In this document: in pieces, positions 1-8,924 of the stretch | Numbering within the stretch: position 1 is the stretch's first letter | Layout: each line of letters starts with the position of its first letter | NCBI GenBank assembly: GCA_034431315.1 | Contig: DAOUDK010000065.1 | Coordinates: forward strand, 1 to 64,000 | Direction: 5' to 3' | Source: JAUWOY01 sp034431315 | Lineage (GTDB): Bacteria > Chloroflexota > Anaerolineae > VGOG01 | DNA length: 64,000 bases | The notes under the pieces: generated by a model | Told to the model about the DNA's origin: nothing | Database searches by the model: none | Seen by the model: the letters and a program-made list of their open reading frames with translations, nothing else | Translations under genes and position numbers: made by a program

Positions 1-1993
1 GTCAACGAAGAGCATTGATGCCACCAACAACTATTGGGGAACAACAGACGCCGCACAAATCGCCGCTACAATCTACGACTACTACGACGACATCAATTAT
101 GGTGAAGTGAACTACTCACCCCTTCTGAGTGCAACTTTTGATGTACCTGTTCTCGGTCCCGAAAATCCAGCCGTGTCTATCACCGCGCAAGGCGGCACCA
201 CGCAAGACCCTATTTTCACCCTTGCTCTCTCAGCAGGCGCCAGCGCAACGGAGATGCTCATCAGCGACGACCACACCTTCCCTGTCCAGTTCCAGTGGGA
301 GTCCTTCGCCGCCACCAAAGACTTCCACTCTGATGGAACGAAGTACATCTACGCCAAGTTCAAAGACGCCTCCGACAACGAGTCAGCCATCGCCTTCGCT
401 AAACCACCGCGAATCATGTATATCCAGAAAAGCTCCACGCTTGGCGGCCATCCAGTACTCAGCCAAGTCAGAATCGCTTCTGATCTCGGTGGATCTCAAG
501 GCGGAGGTGGCTCTCCCCTCAATGCATCTCAAGCCAGAGTTGCCGCCAACTCACGCCAGGTCAAGACCTTCTACCGCCCTATCGGCGGTTCCAATTACAC
601 AGAACTGACGATGTCCCTGGCGGAGGGCATCTACTCGACCTGGATCCCGGGTAGCCAGACGGCCAACGGCATCGAATACTACTTCCAGGTCGAAGATGCC
701 GACGGTAACGTGCTCGCTACGCTCCCCGAAACCAACCCGTCCACCCAACCCTACTCCCTCTCGGCGGCTGCGCTGCTGCAGGAGGACGTCACGGCGGGCC
801 AGGATACCGCCGTCGAGTTCGCCGTCGGCCTCACGGTTGAGATCCCCGCCGGCACCCTGGCCAGCGATACCCAACTCCAGGTCGCATCGCCTGCGGCTGC
901 TCCCGATCCGCCAGAAGGCATGACAGCGACGGACATCAACTACGCCCTCTCCATGGCCGATGGCACCACTAGCTTCAGCCAACCCATGACCTTGACCTTC
1001 GGTTACGCCGACAGCGACGTGGCCGGCATGACGGCCGCCGACCTGCGTGCCTACTACCTGGACAACGGCAACGTCAAATACGCCGGAGGCACTGTGAATA
1101 CTACCGCCCAAACCGTCGCTTTCGATACCAATCACTTCACCGACTTCTTCCTGGCCGAAGGCAGCCTGATGCACCCGTCGCCCGTCACCACCGGCACCGA
1201 GGGCGTGCCAATCACCATCCAGGCTTCAGTGGTCAACTACGTTCCAGTGCAGAGCGCCACACTCTACTACCGGGTGGGCACGGGCGGCGACTGGCAATCC
1301 CTGACCATGTCCCAGGTCGGGGACTACTACCAGGCCACCATCCCCGGCGGCGATGTCACCGAAGCAGATCTGGCCTACTACATCCAGGCCAGCGACGGCA
1401 GCACCAGCGCCACCTTCCCGTCCACAGACCCCGCGAACAATCCGCAGACCATCAACGTGACACTTAATCTCTCGTTGCAGGTGGGCTGGAACCTGATCTC
1501 CATCCCACGAGATCAGGCCAACACAGCGATTACCACAGTCCTCTCATCCATCTCAGGCAGCTACGACCTGGTCTACGCCTACGATGCCTCCGATGCCACC
1601 GATCCCTGGAAGAAATACAACGTGAACGCACCATCATACTCCAATGACCTCACAGCGGTTGACGAGAGCATGGGCGTGTGGGTCCACATGACAACGGCAG
1701 ATACGCTGACCGTTGCCGGATCAATACCCACCACCACCAACATCCCGCTCTACCAGGGCTGGAACCTGGTGGGCTATCCGGGGATTCAGGCCACGGCGAT
1801 TTCCGAGGCCCTATCCTCGGCAGACGGCAAGTACACCCTGGTCTACGCCTACGATGCTTCTGATGTGGCCGATCCCTGGAAAAAGTACAACGTCAGCGCA
1901 CCGGCCTGGGCCAACAATTTGTCAGATATGAGGTCGAGATGGGGATTTTGGATCCAGGCAACTGAAAACTGCACGTTGACCATCAGCAACTAG
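1..1993 (+). CDS. Secreted beta-helix/surface protein, 5' partial
   Basis: The reading frame is open from base 2 to the TAG at 1993, so the gene starts outside the window; the GTG at 107 is an internal codon. The first codons (bases 2-106) encode a NNYWG motif followed by Tyr/Asp-rich residues, typical of the last coil of right-handed beta-helix (pectate-lyase-like) proteins. The middle has extracellular beta-sandwich-like segments. The C-terminus carries two copies of an approximately 90-residue repeat (around 1470-1710 and 1740-1985), each with a GWNL motif, then VYAYDASD and DPWKKYNV. No membrane anchor is visible after the second repeat. It is probably exported and attached to the cell surface or extracellular matrix; substrate unknown. 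It sits 11 bases upstream of two smaller exported proteins. Confidence 0.75.
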   Translation, partial: STKSIDATNNYWGTTDAAQIAATIYDYYDDINYGEVNYSPLLSATFDVPVLGPENPAVSITAQGGTTQDPIFTLALSAGASATEMLISDDHTFPVQFQWESFAATKDFHSDGTKYIYAKFKDASDNESAIAFAKPPRIMYIQKSSTLGGHPVLSQVRIASDLGGSQGGGGSPLNASQARVAANSRQVKTFYRPIGGSNYTELTMSLAEGIYSTWIPGSQTANGIEYYFQVEDADGNVLATLPETNPSTQPYSLSAAALLQEDVTAGQDTAVEFAVGLTVEIPAGTLASDTQLQVASPAAAPDPPEGMTATDINYALSMADGTTSFSQPMTLTFGYADSDVAGMTAADLRAYYLDNGNVKYAGGTVNTTAQTVAFDTNHFTDFFLAEGSLMHPSPVTTGTEGVPITIQASVVNYVPVQSATLYYRVGTGGDWQSLTMSQVGDYYQATIPGGDVTEADLAYYIQASDGSTSATFPSTDPANNPQTINVTLNLSLQVGWNLISIPRDQANTAITTVLSSISGSYDLVYAYDASDATDPWKKYNVNAPSYSNDLTAVDESMGVWVHMTTADTLTVAGSIPTTTNIPLYQGWNLVGYPGIQATAISEALSSADGKYTLVYAYDASDVADPWKKYNVSAPAWANNLSDMRSRWGFWIQATENCTLTISN

Positions 1994-2004
1994 AGAGGTC
2001 TGCA

Positions 2005-2532
2005 ATGAAAGGCAAAACGATAAGTATGTCAGTGGTGATGATCATCCTTTTGATTGCAAGCGCAACCGTAGTAGAAGCTGCACCACCCTGGCCTTCGAGT
2101 TTCTATGACACTGTGAAGTGGAACAATGGAAACAACGTACCGGAAGGGACAACCGTGTCGGCCTGGATAAACGGGGTGAAATACGCCGAGACGGAATCCC
2201 AAATGGACTCAGGGGACTCAGTCTATGCCATAGACGTGCCAGGCGACGACCTCGAAACGACTGAAGTGGAAGGTGGGGTAGAAGGGGACACCATCGTTTT
2301 CAAGGTCGGAGACTCTACAGCCAGTCAAACCGGAACGTGGCACACTGGCACGGACGTGGAGCTCAATCTGACAGCACCTCCAACCGCTGTGACCCTCTCT
2401 TCCTTCACCGCTAAGTCGGGCGCTGCCCTGCCAACGGATCTCATCTCCTATTCCCTTTTGGCTCTGGCAGCAGCGGTGGGCTTGATTGTGTTGATAGGTG
2501 CAAGCGCCCTCCTGATAAAGGATGCAAAATGA
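2005..2532 (+). CDS. Exported protein with C-terminal membrane anchor
   Basis: 175 residues. An N-terminal signal peptide (hydrophobic residues about 9-25, ending in VEA-A) is followed by a roughly 100-residue domain containing PSSFY, VSAWINGVKYAET, VYAIDVPGDD and GTWHTGTDVELNL. A hydrophobic helix near residues 147-168 and a Lys-Asp-Ala-Lys tail form a C-terminal anchor. Its globular domain is a close paralogue of the next gene, where the anchor is replaced by a dockerin-like module. The start ATG follows AGAGAGG about 8 bases upstream. Its stop overlaps the next start by four bases (ATGA). The function is not known; a surface beta-domain is the safest description. Confidence 0.7.
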   Translation: MKGKTISMSVVMIILLIASATVVEAAPPWPSSFYDTVKWNNGNNVPEGTTVSAWINGVKYAETESQMDSGDSVYAIDVPGDDLETTEVEGGVEGDTIVFKVGDSTASQTGTWHTGTDVELNLTAPPTAVTLSSFTAKSGAALPTDLISYSLLALAAAVGLIVLIGASALLIKDAK

Positions 2533-3092
2533 GAAGAGATAGGGCCGTACTCATTGCGATTCTAGCGTTGACACTCACACTCTCGTTAGCAACCAGCGTT
2601 GAGGCATTGCCACCATTGCCATCGAGTTTCTACGGCATTGTGAAGCTGGATAAGGCAAACGTGCCCGATGGAACCATTGTATCGGCCTGGATACGTGGAG
2701 TGAAATACGCCGAAACGCAAACCCTGACCTACCAGGGGGACTCAGTTTACGCCATCCGTGTGCCAGGAGACGATCTCGAAACGCCCGAAGTAGAAGGCGG
2801 GGTGGAAGGAGACACCATAATCTTCAAGGTGGGGGAGGCCGCAGCCATCCAGACCGGGACCTGGCATGGAGGCACGGATGTGGAGCTCAACTTGACGGCC
2901 TGCTCCCTCTTCGGCGACCTCGACTGTAGCTGTCTGGTGGATGTGGCCGACATCCAGCAGGTTGCTGGTTGCTGGCGCTGCGAATGTTGGGATTCCTGCT
3001 ATGACCCCCGGTACGACCTCGACGGCGACTGCATCATCACCGTCGTGGACATCATGAAAGTGGCAGCGAACTGGGGAGCAGCTTGTTGGTAA
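2529..3092 (+). CDS. Exported protein with dockerin-like C-terminus
   Basis: 187 residues. A signal peptide (about residues 1-26) precedes the same PSSFY/AWIRGVKYAET/VPGDDLETPEVEGG domain as the upstream gene. From about residue 125 it has two calcium-loop-like segments, GDLDCSCLVDVADI and YDLDGDCIITVVDI, spaced like the two EF-like repeats of type I dockerins. Extra Cys residues around them could form disulfides. The pair of paralogues, one membrane anchored and one dockerin-tagged, suggests two ways of displaying the same domain. No cohesin is visible in the window, so the partner is unknown. The gene is translationally coupled to its neighbour through an ATGA overlap and ends at a strong terminator. 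Confidence 0.7.
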   Translation: MRRDRAVLIAILALTLTLSLATSVEALPPLPSSFYGIVKLDKANVPDGTIVSAWIRGVKYAETQTLTYQGDSVYAIRVPGDDLETPEVEGGVEGDTIIFKVGEAAAIQTGTWHGGTDVELNLTACSLFGDLDCSCLVDVADIQQVAGCWRCECWDSCYDPRYDLDGDCIITVVDIMKVAANWGAACW

Positions 3093-3111
3093 AGAGCGGT
3101 TTGAACCGCGA

Positions 3112-3157
3112 AAGGCCACGAAAGCAGAGAAATGCTTTCGTGGCCTTCGTTTTTTTG
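3112..3157 (+). terminator. Intrinsic terminator of the surface-protein genes
   Basis: A 15-bp perfect stem (AAGGCCACGAAAGCA, 3112-3126, paired with 3133-3147) with a 6-base loop is followed by CG and eight T residues. It lies 20 bases after the dockerin gene stop. Confidence 0.85.
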
Positions 3158-3191
3158 GCACAGCGAGCGAATATCGCCCACATGTCGTGTT

Positions 3192-3268
3192 TGGTACCCC
3201 TGGCAGGACTCGAACCTGCAACCTGCTGATTCGAAGTCAGACGCTCTGTCCAATTGAGCTACAGGGGC
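3192..3268 (-). tRNA. tRNA-Arg (anticodon TCG)
   Basis: The reverse complement folds as a cloverleaf: acceptor GCCCCTG/CAGGGGT (first pair G-T), D stem GCTC/GAGC, anticodon loop CTTCGAA with anticodon TCG, T stem GCAGG/CCTGC with TTCGAGT loop. The discriminator is A and the CCA end is encoded (3194-3192). The outermost anticodon-stem pair is a T-C mismatch. It reads CGA and, through wobble, other CGN codons. Confidence 0.93.
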
Positions 3269-3383
3269 ACGGATGCAATATGTAGTATGTCCGCTACTCT
3301 TTACCACTATCTTGTGGATGCGCTTGGTAACGTGCAAGGTGCAAAATGACAAATCAGAATGTGAATCGGATGTGCTCGCTGAA

Positions 3384-3692
3384 TTACATCAGCCCTAATC
3401 TCCTGGCTTGCTTGTAGATTGCATCGTCGTTGCGTTTGCCTACGACCAACACGTTTACTGTTCGCCCTGGATCGTCCACGACGTAAAAAATGCGATACTC
3501 CCCGATGTCTACTCTGTGGCCTTCGCCCACTTTCTTGCTATCATGGGGCCTGGGATTGATAGAGAGAGCAAAGATTTTAGACGCCATCTGCTTGAAAATC
3601 TTGGGTGGGTAAGGCTGCATCTCCTTGGTTACTCTTTTCGCAACCTGCAAGCTATACACGTTTGGCAGCCTCGATGATTTCTTCTCGATCAA
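3384..3692 (-). CDS. RelE/ParE-type toxin
   Basis: 102 residues, basic and compact, with the RelE-fold pattern: helix with Val-Ala-Lys-Arg, then NPRPHDSKKVG, HRVDIGEYRIFYVVDD and VLVVGKRNDDAIY. Such proteins cleave mRNA at the ribosome or act on gyrase; which one cannot be told here. The gene overlaps the end of its antitoxin by 41 bases and is transcribed with it. Start chosen at 3692; a start 60 bases later would cut the first strand of the fold. The overlap and fold make the toxin-antitoxin assignment strong. Confidence 0.85.
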   Translation of the reverse strand: MIEKKSSRLPNVYSLQVAKRVTKEMQPYPPKIFKQMASKIFALSINPRPHDSKKVGEGHRVDIGEYRIFYVVDDPGRTVNVLVVGKRNDDAIYKQARRLGLM

Positions 3693-3975
3693 TCCTTATG
3701 CCGTGCGCCTGCTCGTAGTCCTCGATCATCTCATCGAAGCTGACAAACTCTCCACCCAGGGCCATCGCCCTCTCGATGATGAGGGCGTCCCTGGCATCCT
3801 CTAAGGCTTCCAGCCTGGCAACCATCTCGTTGTAGCTCTCGTAAGCAAGCATCACTACCTGCGGGCGTCCTCTCTGAGTAATCACCACGGGCTCTTTTCT
3901 GGCCGTAGCTATCAACTCTCTGGCCTTGATCCGCAAGTCACTGATGGGCATGATGGGCAATGCTTTCACCACCAT
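3652..3975 (-). CDS. Phd/YefM-type antitoxin
   Basis: 107 residues. The N-terminal half has the Phd/YefM DNA-binding pattern: ISDLRIKARELI, then EPVVITQRGRPQVVMLAYESYNEM. The C-terminal acidic helix (residues about 65-100) is the likely toxin-wrapping part. Members of this family repress their own operon together with the toxin. The ATG has GAGG nine bases upstream and lies 37 bases after a consensus-like -10 box. It is the first gene of a two-gene operon with the RelE-like toxin. Confidence 0.88.
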   Translation of the reverse strand: MVVKALPIMPISDLRIKARELIATARKEPVVITQRGRPQVVMLAYESYNEMVARLEALEDARDALIIERAMALGGEFVSFDEMIEDYEQAHGIRIDREEIIEAAKRV

Positions 3976-4012
3976 AACACTTCACCTCACTTTTATTTGT
4001 ATGCCTGAACGT

Positions 4013-4041
4013 ATTATAGCGGGTTTTGGCCTTCTTGTCAA
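4013..4041 (-). promoter_or_regulatory. Promoter of the toxin-antitoxin operon
   Basis: On the minus strand TTGACA (4041-4036) and TATAAT (4018-4013) are separated by exactly 17 bases, a perfect housekeeping-sigma match. It lies between the pyruvate kinase stop and the antitoxin start. Confidence 0.85.
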
Positions 4042-4049
4042 CTCATAAA

Positions 4050-5504
4050 CTAAACGACTTGCACCTTCATGATGTCGGTCGTGCCAGGGCCGCTGCCCGC
4101 CGCTCCAGCGGTGATGACCACCACGTCGCCCTGTTTTATTAGCCCATGTTCTTGGGCGGCCCTGACCGCCCCAGCGATCGTTTCATCGGTGCTGTCGGTG
4201 CGCCTGGAGAGCAGCGGATGAACCCCCCAATAGAGGGCCAACTGGCGCTGAACGACAGGGCTGGGCGTAACGGCGATTATGGGGCAGGGAGGGCGATATT
4301 TAGAGATGATCCGGGCGGTGTGGCCTGAGATGGTGGGGGTGATGATCGCCGCTGCCTCCAGATCGCAGGCCGTCGCACAGGTGGCATGGCTGACAGCGTC
4401 GGCAATGGAGGTTACCGGGCCGAGAGGCGGGCGAGGCCTGGCTAGACCTTCCAGCCCGCCCCGCTCGGCCTCCTGGGCGATCCTGACCATCGTCCGCACG
4501 GATTCGAGGGGATACTTGCCCACCGCCGTCTCGCCAGAGAGCATGATGGCATCGGTGCCGTCCAGGATGGCATTGGCCACGTCGCTGGCCTCGGCCCTGG
4601 TGGGCCGCGGGTTGCGCATCATCGAATCCAACATCTGGGTGGCGGTGATCACCGGCTTGCCCACGGCGTTGCATTTGGCGATGATCATCTTCTGCACGAT
4701 GGGCACCGCCTCGGGCGAGGTCTCGACCCCCAGGTCGCCTCGGGCCACCATGATCGCGTCCGCCGCCTCGATGATCCCATCAATGTCGTCCACCGCCTCG
4801 GGCTTCTCAATCTTGGCCACCACGGGCACAGGGGAGTCGGCGACGGTCAGAGACCTTGCCGAACTGAGCTCCCGGATCATCTCCTTTAGCTCCTGCACCT
4901 CGCCTGGGTTGCGCACAAAAGAGAGAGCCACCCAGTCCACCTGCTGCTCCAGCACGAAGCGCAAATCCTGGCGGTCCTTATCGGTGATGGCAGGAATGGC
5001 GTGAGAGGCGCGGGGCAGGTTCATGCCCTTGTTGGTCTGGAGCAAACCTCCGGTGATCACCCGACAGGTGATGTCCGTTTCCTCATCAGTGGAAAGCACC
5101 TCCAGTTCCAGCAGCCCGTCGTCAATGAGGATGCGGTCGCCGGGTTCCACGTCCCGCGGAAGCTCAGCATATTGGACGGGCACCTCGCCGCCGTGCCCCA
5201 CAACGTGCCGCGTGGTCAGGATCAGCTTCTCCCCGGAAACCAAAGGTACCCCCTCACCCTCCATCTCCCCAACCCGCAGCTTGGGTCCCTGGAGGTCGGT
5301 CAGGATGGCTACAGGTTTGCCCACCTCGGCAGCCACGGCGCGGATGCGCTCAATGTTCTCGCCGTGATAGGATTGGCTGCCGTGGGAGAAGTTCAGACGG
5401 GCCACGTCCATGCCGGCCAGCATCAGCTCCCGCAGCATCTCAGGAGCACGGCTGGCCGGCCCGATGGTGCAAACGATCTTGGTACGCAATAAAGTCTCTC
5501 TCAT
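4050..5504 (-). CDS. pyk: Pyruvate kinase
   Basis: 484 residues, the usual bacterial length. It converts phosphoenolpyruvate and ADP to pyruvate and ATP in the cytoplasm, the last step of glycolysis. Visible signatures are KIVCTIGPAS near the start, ARLNFSHG (about 35-42), LQGPKLRVG, the catalytic lysine in AKIEKPEA, MVARGDLGVE, and MLSGETAVGKYP, followed by the C-terminal alpha/beta domain with SGHTARIISKYRP. Upstream is a GC-rich palindrome rather than a clear ribosome site, so the start is by homology; TTG seven codons in is an alternative. The 3' end abuts the toxin-antitoxin promoter. Confidence 0.96.
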   Translation of the reverse strand: MRETLLRTKIVCTIGPASRAPEMLRELMLAGMDVARLNFSHGSQSYHGENIERIRAVAAEVGKPVAILTDLQGPKLRVGEMEGEGVPLVSGEKLILTTRHVVGHGGEVPVQYAELPRDVEPGDRILIDDGLLELEVLSTDEETDITCRVITGGLLQTNKGMNLPRASHAIPAITDKDRQDLRFVLEQQVDWVALSFVRNPGEVQELKEMIRELSSARSLTVADSPVPVVAKIEKPEAVDDIDGIIEAADAIMVARGDLGVETSPEAVPIVQKMIIAKCNAVGKPVITATQMLDSMMRNPRPTRAEASDVANAILDGTDAIMLSGETAVGKYPLESVRTMVRIAQEAERGGLEGLARPRPPLGPVTSIADAVSHATCATACDLEAAAIITPTISGHTARIISKYRPPCPIIAVTPSPVVQRQLALYWGVHPLLSRRTDSTDETIAGAVRAAQEHGLIKQGDVVVITAGAAGSGPGTTDIMKVQVV

Positions 5505-5516
5505 TTGCTACGGAGG

Positions 5517-5563
5517 GGCGTCCCCGCCCGTTCTTGCGCCGCATCCGACGTGGCGGGGACGCC
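5517..5563. repeat. GC-rich palindrome, copy 1 of 2
   Basis: Perfect 12-bp arms GGCGTCCCCGCC (5517-5528) and GGCGGGGACGCC (5552-5563) lie just upstream of pyk. A related palindrome lies at 36933-36986 upstream of the queuosine-precursor transporter. It could form a hairpin in the 5' leader of pyk. Confidence 0.75.
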
Positions 5564-5646
5564 ACTTTGTAGCGAAAAAAGATGCTGGGTCAACTGTACG
5601 GTAGCTACCCGTCCGTTGAATCCTGACAGTCCACTGTCCCTCGCCT

Positions 5647-6024
5647 TCACTCGTCCATCGGCAGAGGGACCACCTCGACCGCTGCGGCCCCTTTGGGGGT
5701 TTGTTCGATCTGGAACTCTACCCTCTGTCCATCTTGCAGGGTGCCGTGGCCCTCGACGCCGGACTGGTGAACGAAGATGTCTTCACCGTTGGCCTTGGTG
5801 ATGAAGCCCCAGCCCTTGATGGCATCGAACCATTTCACCTGTCCAATGAGCTTAGCTCCGGGCTCTTCGACAACTTCGACAACTTCGACAACACGGCAGC
5901 GAGGACAGACCTTGGGCTCGAACAACTCGGTACCTCGTTCGGCCATTTTCCGCTGCTCGGTGACAGTGAACACGAATTGAGACCCACATTGTTCGCAAGT
6001 GAGCATCTTGTCTCTGTAATTCAT
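5647..6024 (-). CDS. Zinc-ribbon / cold-shock domain fusion
   Basis: 125 residues. Residues 8-45 form a zinc-ribbon of the kind with CEQCG and CPRC separated by about 27 residues. Residues 58-125 are a cold-shock domain with RNP1-like KGWGFI and RNP2-like IFVHQ. The cold-shock part binds single-stranded RNA or DNA; the ribbon may contact RNA, ribosomes or protein. The linker reads VVEVVEVVEE and is encoded by a 9-base unit repeated three times (around 5867-5893). The ATG follows AGGAGG by four bases. A second, plain cold-shock gene is present at 39723-39932. Confidence 0.85.
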   Translation of the reverse strand: MNYRDKMLTCEQCGSQFVFTVTEQRKMAERGTELFEPKVCPRCRVVEVVEVVEEPGAKLIGQVKWFDAIKGWGFITKANGEDIFVHQSGVEGHGTLQDGQRVEFQIEQTPKGAAAVEVVPLPMDE

Positions 6025-6044
6025 TTCGCCTCCTTATTAGCTGA

Positions 6045-6093
6045 GGAGTGCAGGCACAAGCCTGCCTATGGAGCGGACTTGCGTCCGCACTCC
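6045..6093. repeat. Three-armed palindromic repeat between csp-like gene and gyrA
   Basis: Outer arms GGAGTG (6045-6050) and CACTCC (6088-6093) enclose two smaller hairpins, AGGC-ACAA-GCCT and GCGGAC-TTGC-GTCCGC. It resembles the structured spacers elsewhere in the window. It has no coding content. Confidence 0.6.
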
Positions 6094-6133
6094 TGTCTTA
6101 AATTAGCTCTTTGCCGGTTCGCTGCCGCTCCGC

Positions 6134-8602
6134 TTACAGCAACTCCGGCCTCTCCTCAAGGCAAACCACGTCCGTTAAGCTGTCGCCGCCCCGCAGGGAC
6201 ATCAGCACCTTGCCCCGAGTTGCGCGTCCCATGCGCGGCGCACTACGCACTCGCAACTTCCTGGTGCCTCCCTTGGCCGAGACCAGAACGATCTGATCGC
6301 TGCCCTTGACCACGCAACCGCCCACCAGATCCCCCGTCTTCGACGATAAACTGGCCGCGACCACCCCCCTGCCGTAACGTCCTTGGGTAGGATACTCAGC
6401 CAGGGGAGTCCACTTGCCGTAGCCCGCGCTGGTGACAACGAACAGGCTGGCCCTGGCTCGCACGAGATCCATAGCCACCACCTGGTCGCCTCGGCCCAGC
6501 TTAATGCCCATCACCCCGCCGGCCGGCAGCCCCATGGGGCGCACGTCCTCCTCCGCGAATCGGATGGCCTGCCCCTTCCGCGTGACCAGGAGCACTTCCT
6601 CACCGCCAGTGGTAAAAGCGGCCCATCCCAGCTCGTCGCCCTCATCCACACCCATCACGGCAACCTCATCGCCCCGGGCAGCCAAGAAGTCGGCCAGCGT
6701 CACCCGCTTGACCTTGCCCTCGCGGGTAGCCAGGAACAGGTACCCCTCCTGGGGTTGCGCGGGGGGTTTGCCGGTCGCCACGGGCAGCGCCAGGACAGCG
6801 GCGACCTTGTGGCGTCGCCACAGAGAGGTCATATCAGCCAGGTGCTCTCCTCCGCTGGGACTGTCGGCCTCAGGTATCTGATGCACCAGCAAGGATACAG
6901 CCCGCCCGTCGGCGGTGAACAGGAAAAGTTCGTCCTGAGTGTTGGCCACCAGCACCTGGCGCAGAGGATCCTCGACCCGTCGCCGGGTGGTCTTGATCCC
7001 CTCATCCAAGGAATGTCGCGAGACCAGGCCACCACGGCTGATGCCGATCAGCACCTCCTCGTCGGGCAAGAGGTCGCGGGCTGTGAGCTCGATCTTCTTT
7101 CGTTCTACGATCTGAGTGCGCCGGGGGTCGGCGTACCTGGCCTTGACCTCCTGCAACTCTTCCTTAATCAAGGCCAGAATCCTCTTGGGGCTGCGCAGGA
7201 TGCTCTCCAACCGACGGATGAGCTTGAGCTTTTCTTTGTGCTCATCCTCTAGCCTCCTGCGCTCCAGGGCAACCAGTCGCCGCAGAGGCATATCCAGGAT
7301 AGCCTGGGCCTGGATATTGGTCAGCTTGAACTCGCGGCGCAGATTTCTACGAGCTGTATCAACCCTGCGGGAGCGGCGGATGGTGGCGATGACCTCGTCC
7401 AGGTTGTCCAAGGCTATCAACAGTCCTTCCAACACGTGGGCTCGCGCGCGGGCCTGCTTCAGATCGTAGCGGCTGCGGCGGGTGATAATCTCACGGCGGT
7501 GGTCGAGGTAATGTTGCAGAGCCCTCTTGAGGGAAAGCAAACGGGGCTCGCCATCTACCAGGGCCAGCATGATGATGCTGAAAGTGCTCTGCATGGGCGT
7601 CAGCCGAAAGAGCTCGACCAGCACCTCGCGGGGCGCTACGGTTCGGGTCAGCTCAATGCAAAGACGCATCCCCTGGCGGTCCGACTCGTCCCTGAGATCG
7701 GTGATACCCTCCAGGCGGCCATCACGGACCAACGTGGCGATTCGTTCGACGAGATTGCTCTTGTTGGTCTGATAGGGCAATTCTGTGACCACGATGCGAT
7801 GGCGGTTGCGGGTCATCTCCTCGATGTGAGTCTTGGCCTGGACCGTGATGCGTCCTCTCCCCACTGCGTAGGCGCTGCGGAGGGCGTCCGCTTCGGCGCC
7901 GTCCCCTTCGCCCGGTCGGTAGCGATAGACGATTCCACCGGTGGGGAAATCGGGGCCTTTTATGAACCGCATCAACTCCTCGACGGTGACCTCGTCGAGC
8001 TTCTTAGCATGGTCTATCATATAGATCAGAGCATCGCAAACCTCGCCCAGATTATGGGGTGGAATGCTGGTGGACATGGCTACGGCGATACCTGAGCTAC
8101 CATTGATCAACAGATTGGGAATGTTGGCCGGCAAAACCCTCGGCTCTTGTAGGGTGCCATCGAAGTTCTCAGCGAAATCCACGGTTCCCTTATCAATGTC
8201 GTTTAACATCTCTTTGGCCGTGAGGGTCAGCCGAGCTTCGGTGTAGCGCATAGCCGCTGGCGGATCGCCGTCCACGCTGCCGAAGTTGCCCTGACCATCC
8301 ACCAGCATGTAGCGCAGGGAGAAGTCCTGGGCCATGCGGGCCATGGCATCGTAGACAGCCGCGTCCCCGTGGGGGTGGTACTTGCCCAGCACCTCGCCGA
8401 CGATGCGCGCGCTCTTCTTGTAGGATCTATCGTGGTGGAGACCCATATCGTACATGGCGTATAGAATGCGCCGGTGCACTGGCTTCAGGCCGTCGCGGGC
8501 ATCGGGCAAGGCTCGAGAGACGATCACGCTCATGGCGTAATTGAGATATGCCTCCTGCATCTCGTGGCCGATATCTACCTGGCGGACTGTTCCGATTTCC
8601 AT
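6134..8602 (-). CDS. gyrA: DNA gyrase subunit A
   Basis: 822 residues. Breaks and rejoins DNA in the GyrA2GyrB2 complex that introduces negative supercoils. The N-terminal breakage-reunion domain has [23 protein letters not shown] and the catalytic tyrosine in [10 protein letters not shown] (Tyr120). The residue equivalent to Ser83 of E. coli is Ala81, a natural change associated with lower quinolone sensitivity in other bacteria. In the C-terminal beta-pinwheel the usual place of the GyrA box (first blade) reads KTTRRRVED, while a box-like QGRYGRG occurs later, near residue 725. Start at the ATG at 8602, seven bases after GAGGAG, in preference to a GTG 15 bases upstream. gyrB is not in the window. 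Confidence 0.93.
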   Translation of the reverse strand: MEIGTVRQVDIGHEMQEAYLNYAMSVIVSRALPDARDGLKPVHRRILYAMYDMGLHHDRSYKKSARIVGEVLGKYHPHGDAAVYDAMARMAQDFSLRYMLVDGQGNFGSVDGDPPAAMRYTEARLTLTAKEMLNDIDKGTVDFAENFDGTLQEPRVLPANIPNLLINGSSGIAVAMSTSIPPHNLGEVCDALIYMIDHAKKLDEVTVEELMRFIKGPDFPTGGIVYRYRPGEGDGAEADALRSAYAVGRGRITVQAKTHIEEMTRNRHRIVVTELPYQTNKSNLVERIATLVRDGRLEGITDLRDESDRQGMRLCIELTRTVAPREVLVELFRLTPMQSTFSIIMLALVDGEPRLLSLKRALQHYLDHRREIITRRSRYDLKQARARAHVLEGLLIALDNLDEVIATIRRSRRVDTARRNLRREFKLTNIQAQAILDMPLRRLVALERRRLEDEHKEKLKLIRRLESILRSPKRILALIKEELQEVKARYADPRRTQIVERKKIELTARDLLPDEEVLIGISRGGLVSRHSLDEGIKTTRRRVEDPLRQVLVANTQDELFLFTADGRAVSLLVHQIPEADSPSGGEHLADMTSLWRRHKVAAVLALPVATGKPPAQPQEGYLFLATREGKVKRVTLADFLAARGDEVAVMGVDEGDELGWAAFTTGGEEVLLVTRKGQAIRFAEEDVRPMGLPAGGVMGIKLGRGDQVVAMDLVRARASLFVVTSAGYGKWTPLAEYPTQGRYGRGVVAASLSSKTGDLVGGCVVKGSDQIVLVSAKGGTRKLRVRSAPRMGRATRGKVLMSLRGGDSLTDVVCLEERPELL

Positions 8603-8649
8603 ATCTGCACTCCTCACCCTACATCGAATCGAGAAAAGCTGTGTCCTTT

Positions 8650-8678
8650 ACTATATGCTATTTCCAGGCTTTTGTCAA
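8650..8678 (-). promoter_or_regulatory. Promoter of gyrA
   Basis: TTGACA (8678-8673) and TATAGT (8655-8650) on the minus strand, 17-base spacer, 48 bases upstream of the gyrA ATG. Confidence 0.75.
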
Positions 8679-8867
8679 ACATTTGAACAACGAATCTATG
8701 GATTGAACGAATACCCAAGCTCGCGCTGCACCCTAGTCCAGCGCCCCCAACACGGACTGGCGTCCGCCTGGAGCTTGCAAAGAGATTCGTTCAATCGTCG
8801 GGACTCGCTGTCAAAGGCTATCAACCAGTCCGTTGAATCCCACCCGTCCGTTGTTCCAAACAAGAAA

Positions 8868-8896
8868 GCGGTGACCGAATCAAACTCGATCACCGC
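8868..8896 (-). terminator. Terminator downstream of rpoC
   Basis: Arms 8896-8886 and 8878-8868 (GCGGTGATCGA with TCGGTCACCGC, one G-T type pair) with a 7-base loop, then TTTCTTGTTT on the minus strand. It is 29 bases beyond the rpoC stop. The rest of the space 8618-8924 holds the gyrA promoter and no convincing gene. Confidence 0.75.
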
Positions 8897-8924
8897 CCTC
8901 TCCTCCAGTGGCCGTTTATTCTGA

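Noticed and set aside
107..109. GTG at 107 as start of the first gene
   Set aside because: The frame is open to base 2 and upstream codons give the conserved NNYWG beta-helix motif, so the true start is outside the window.
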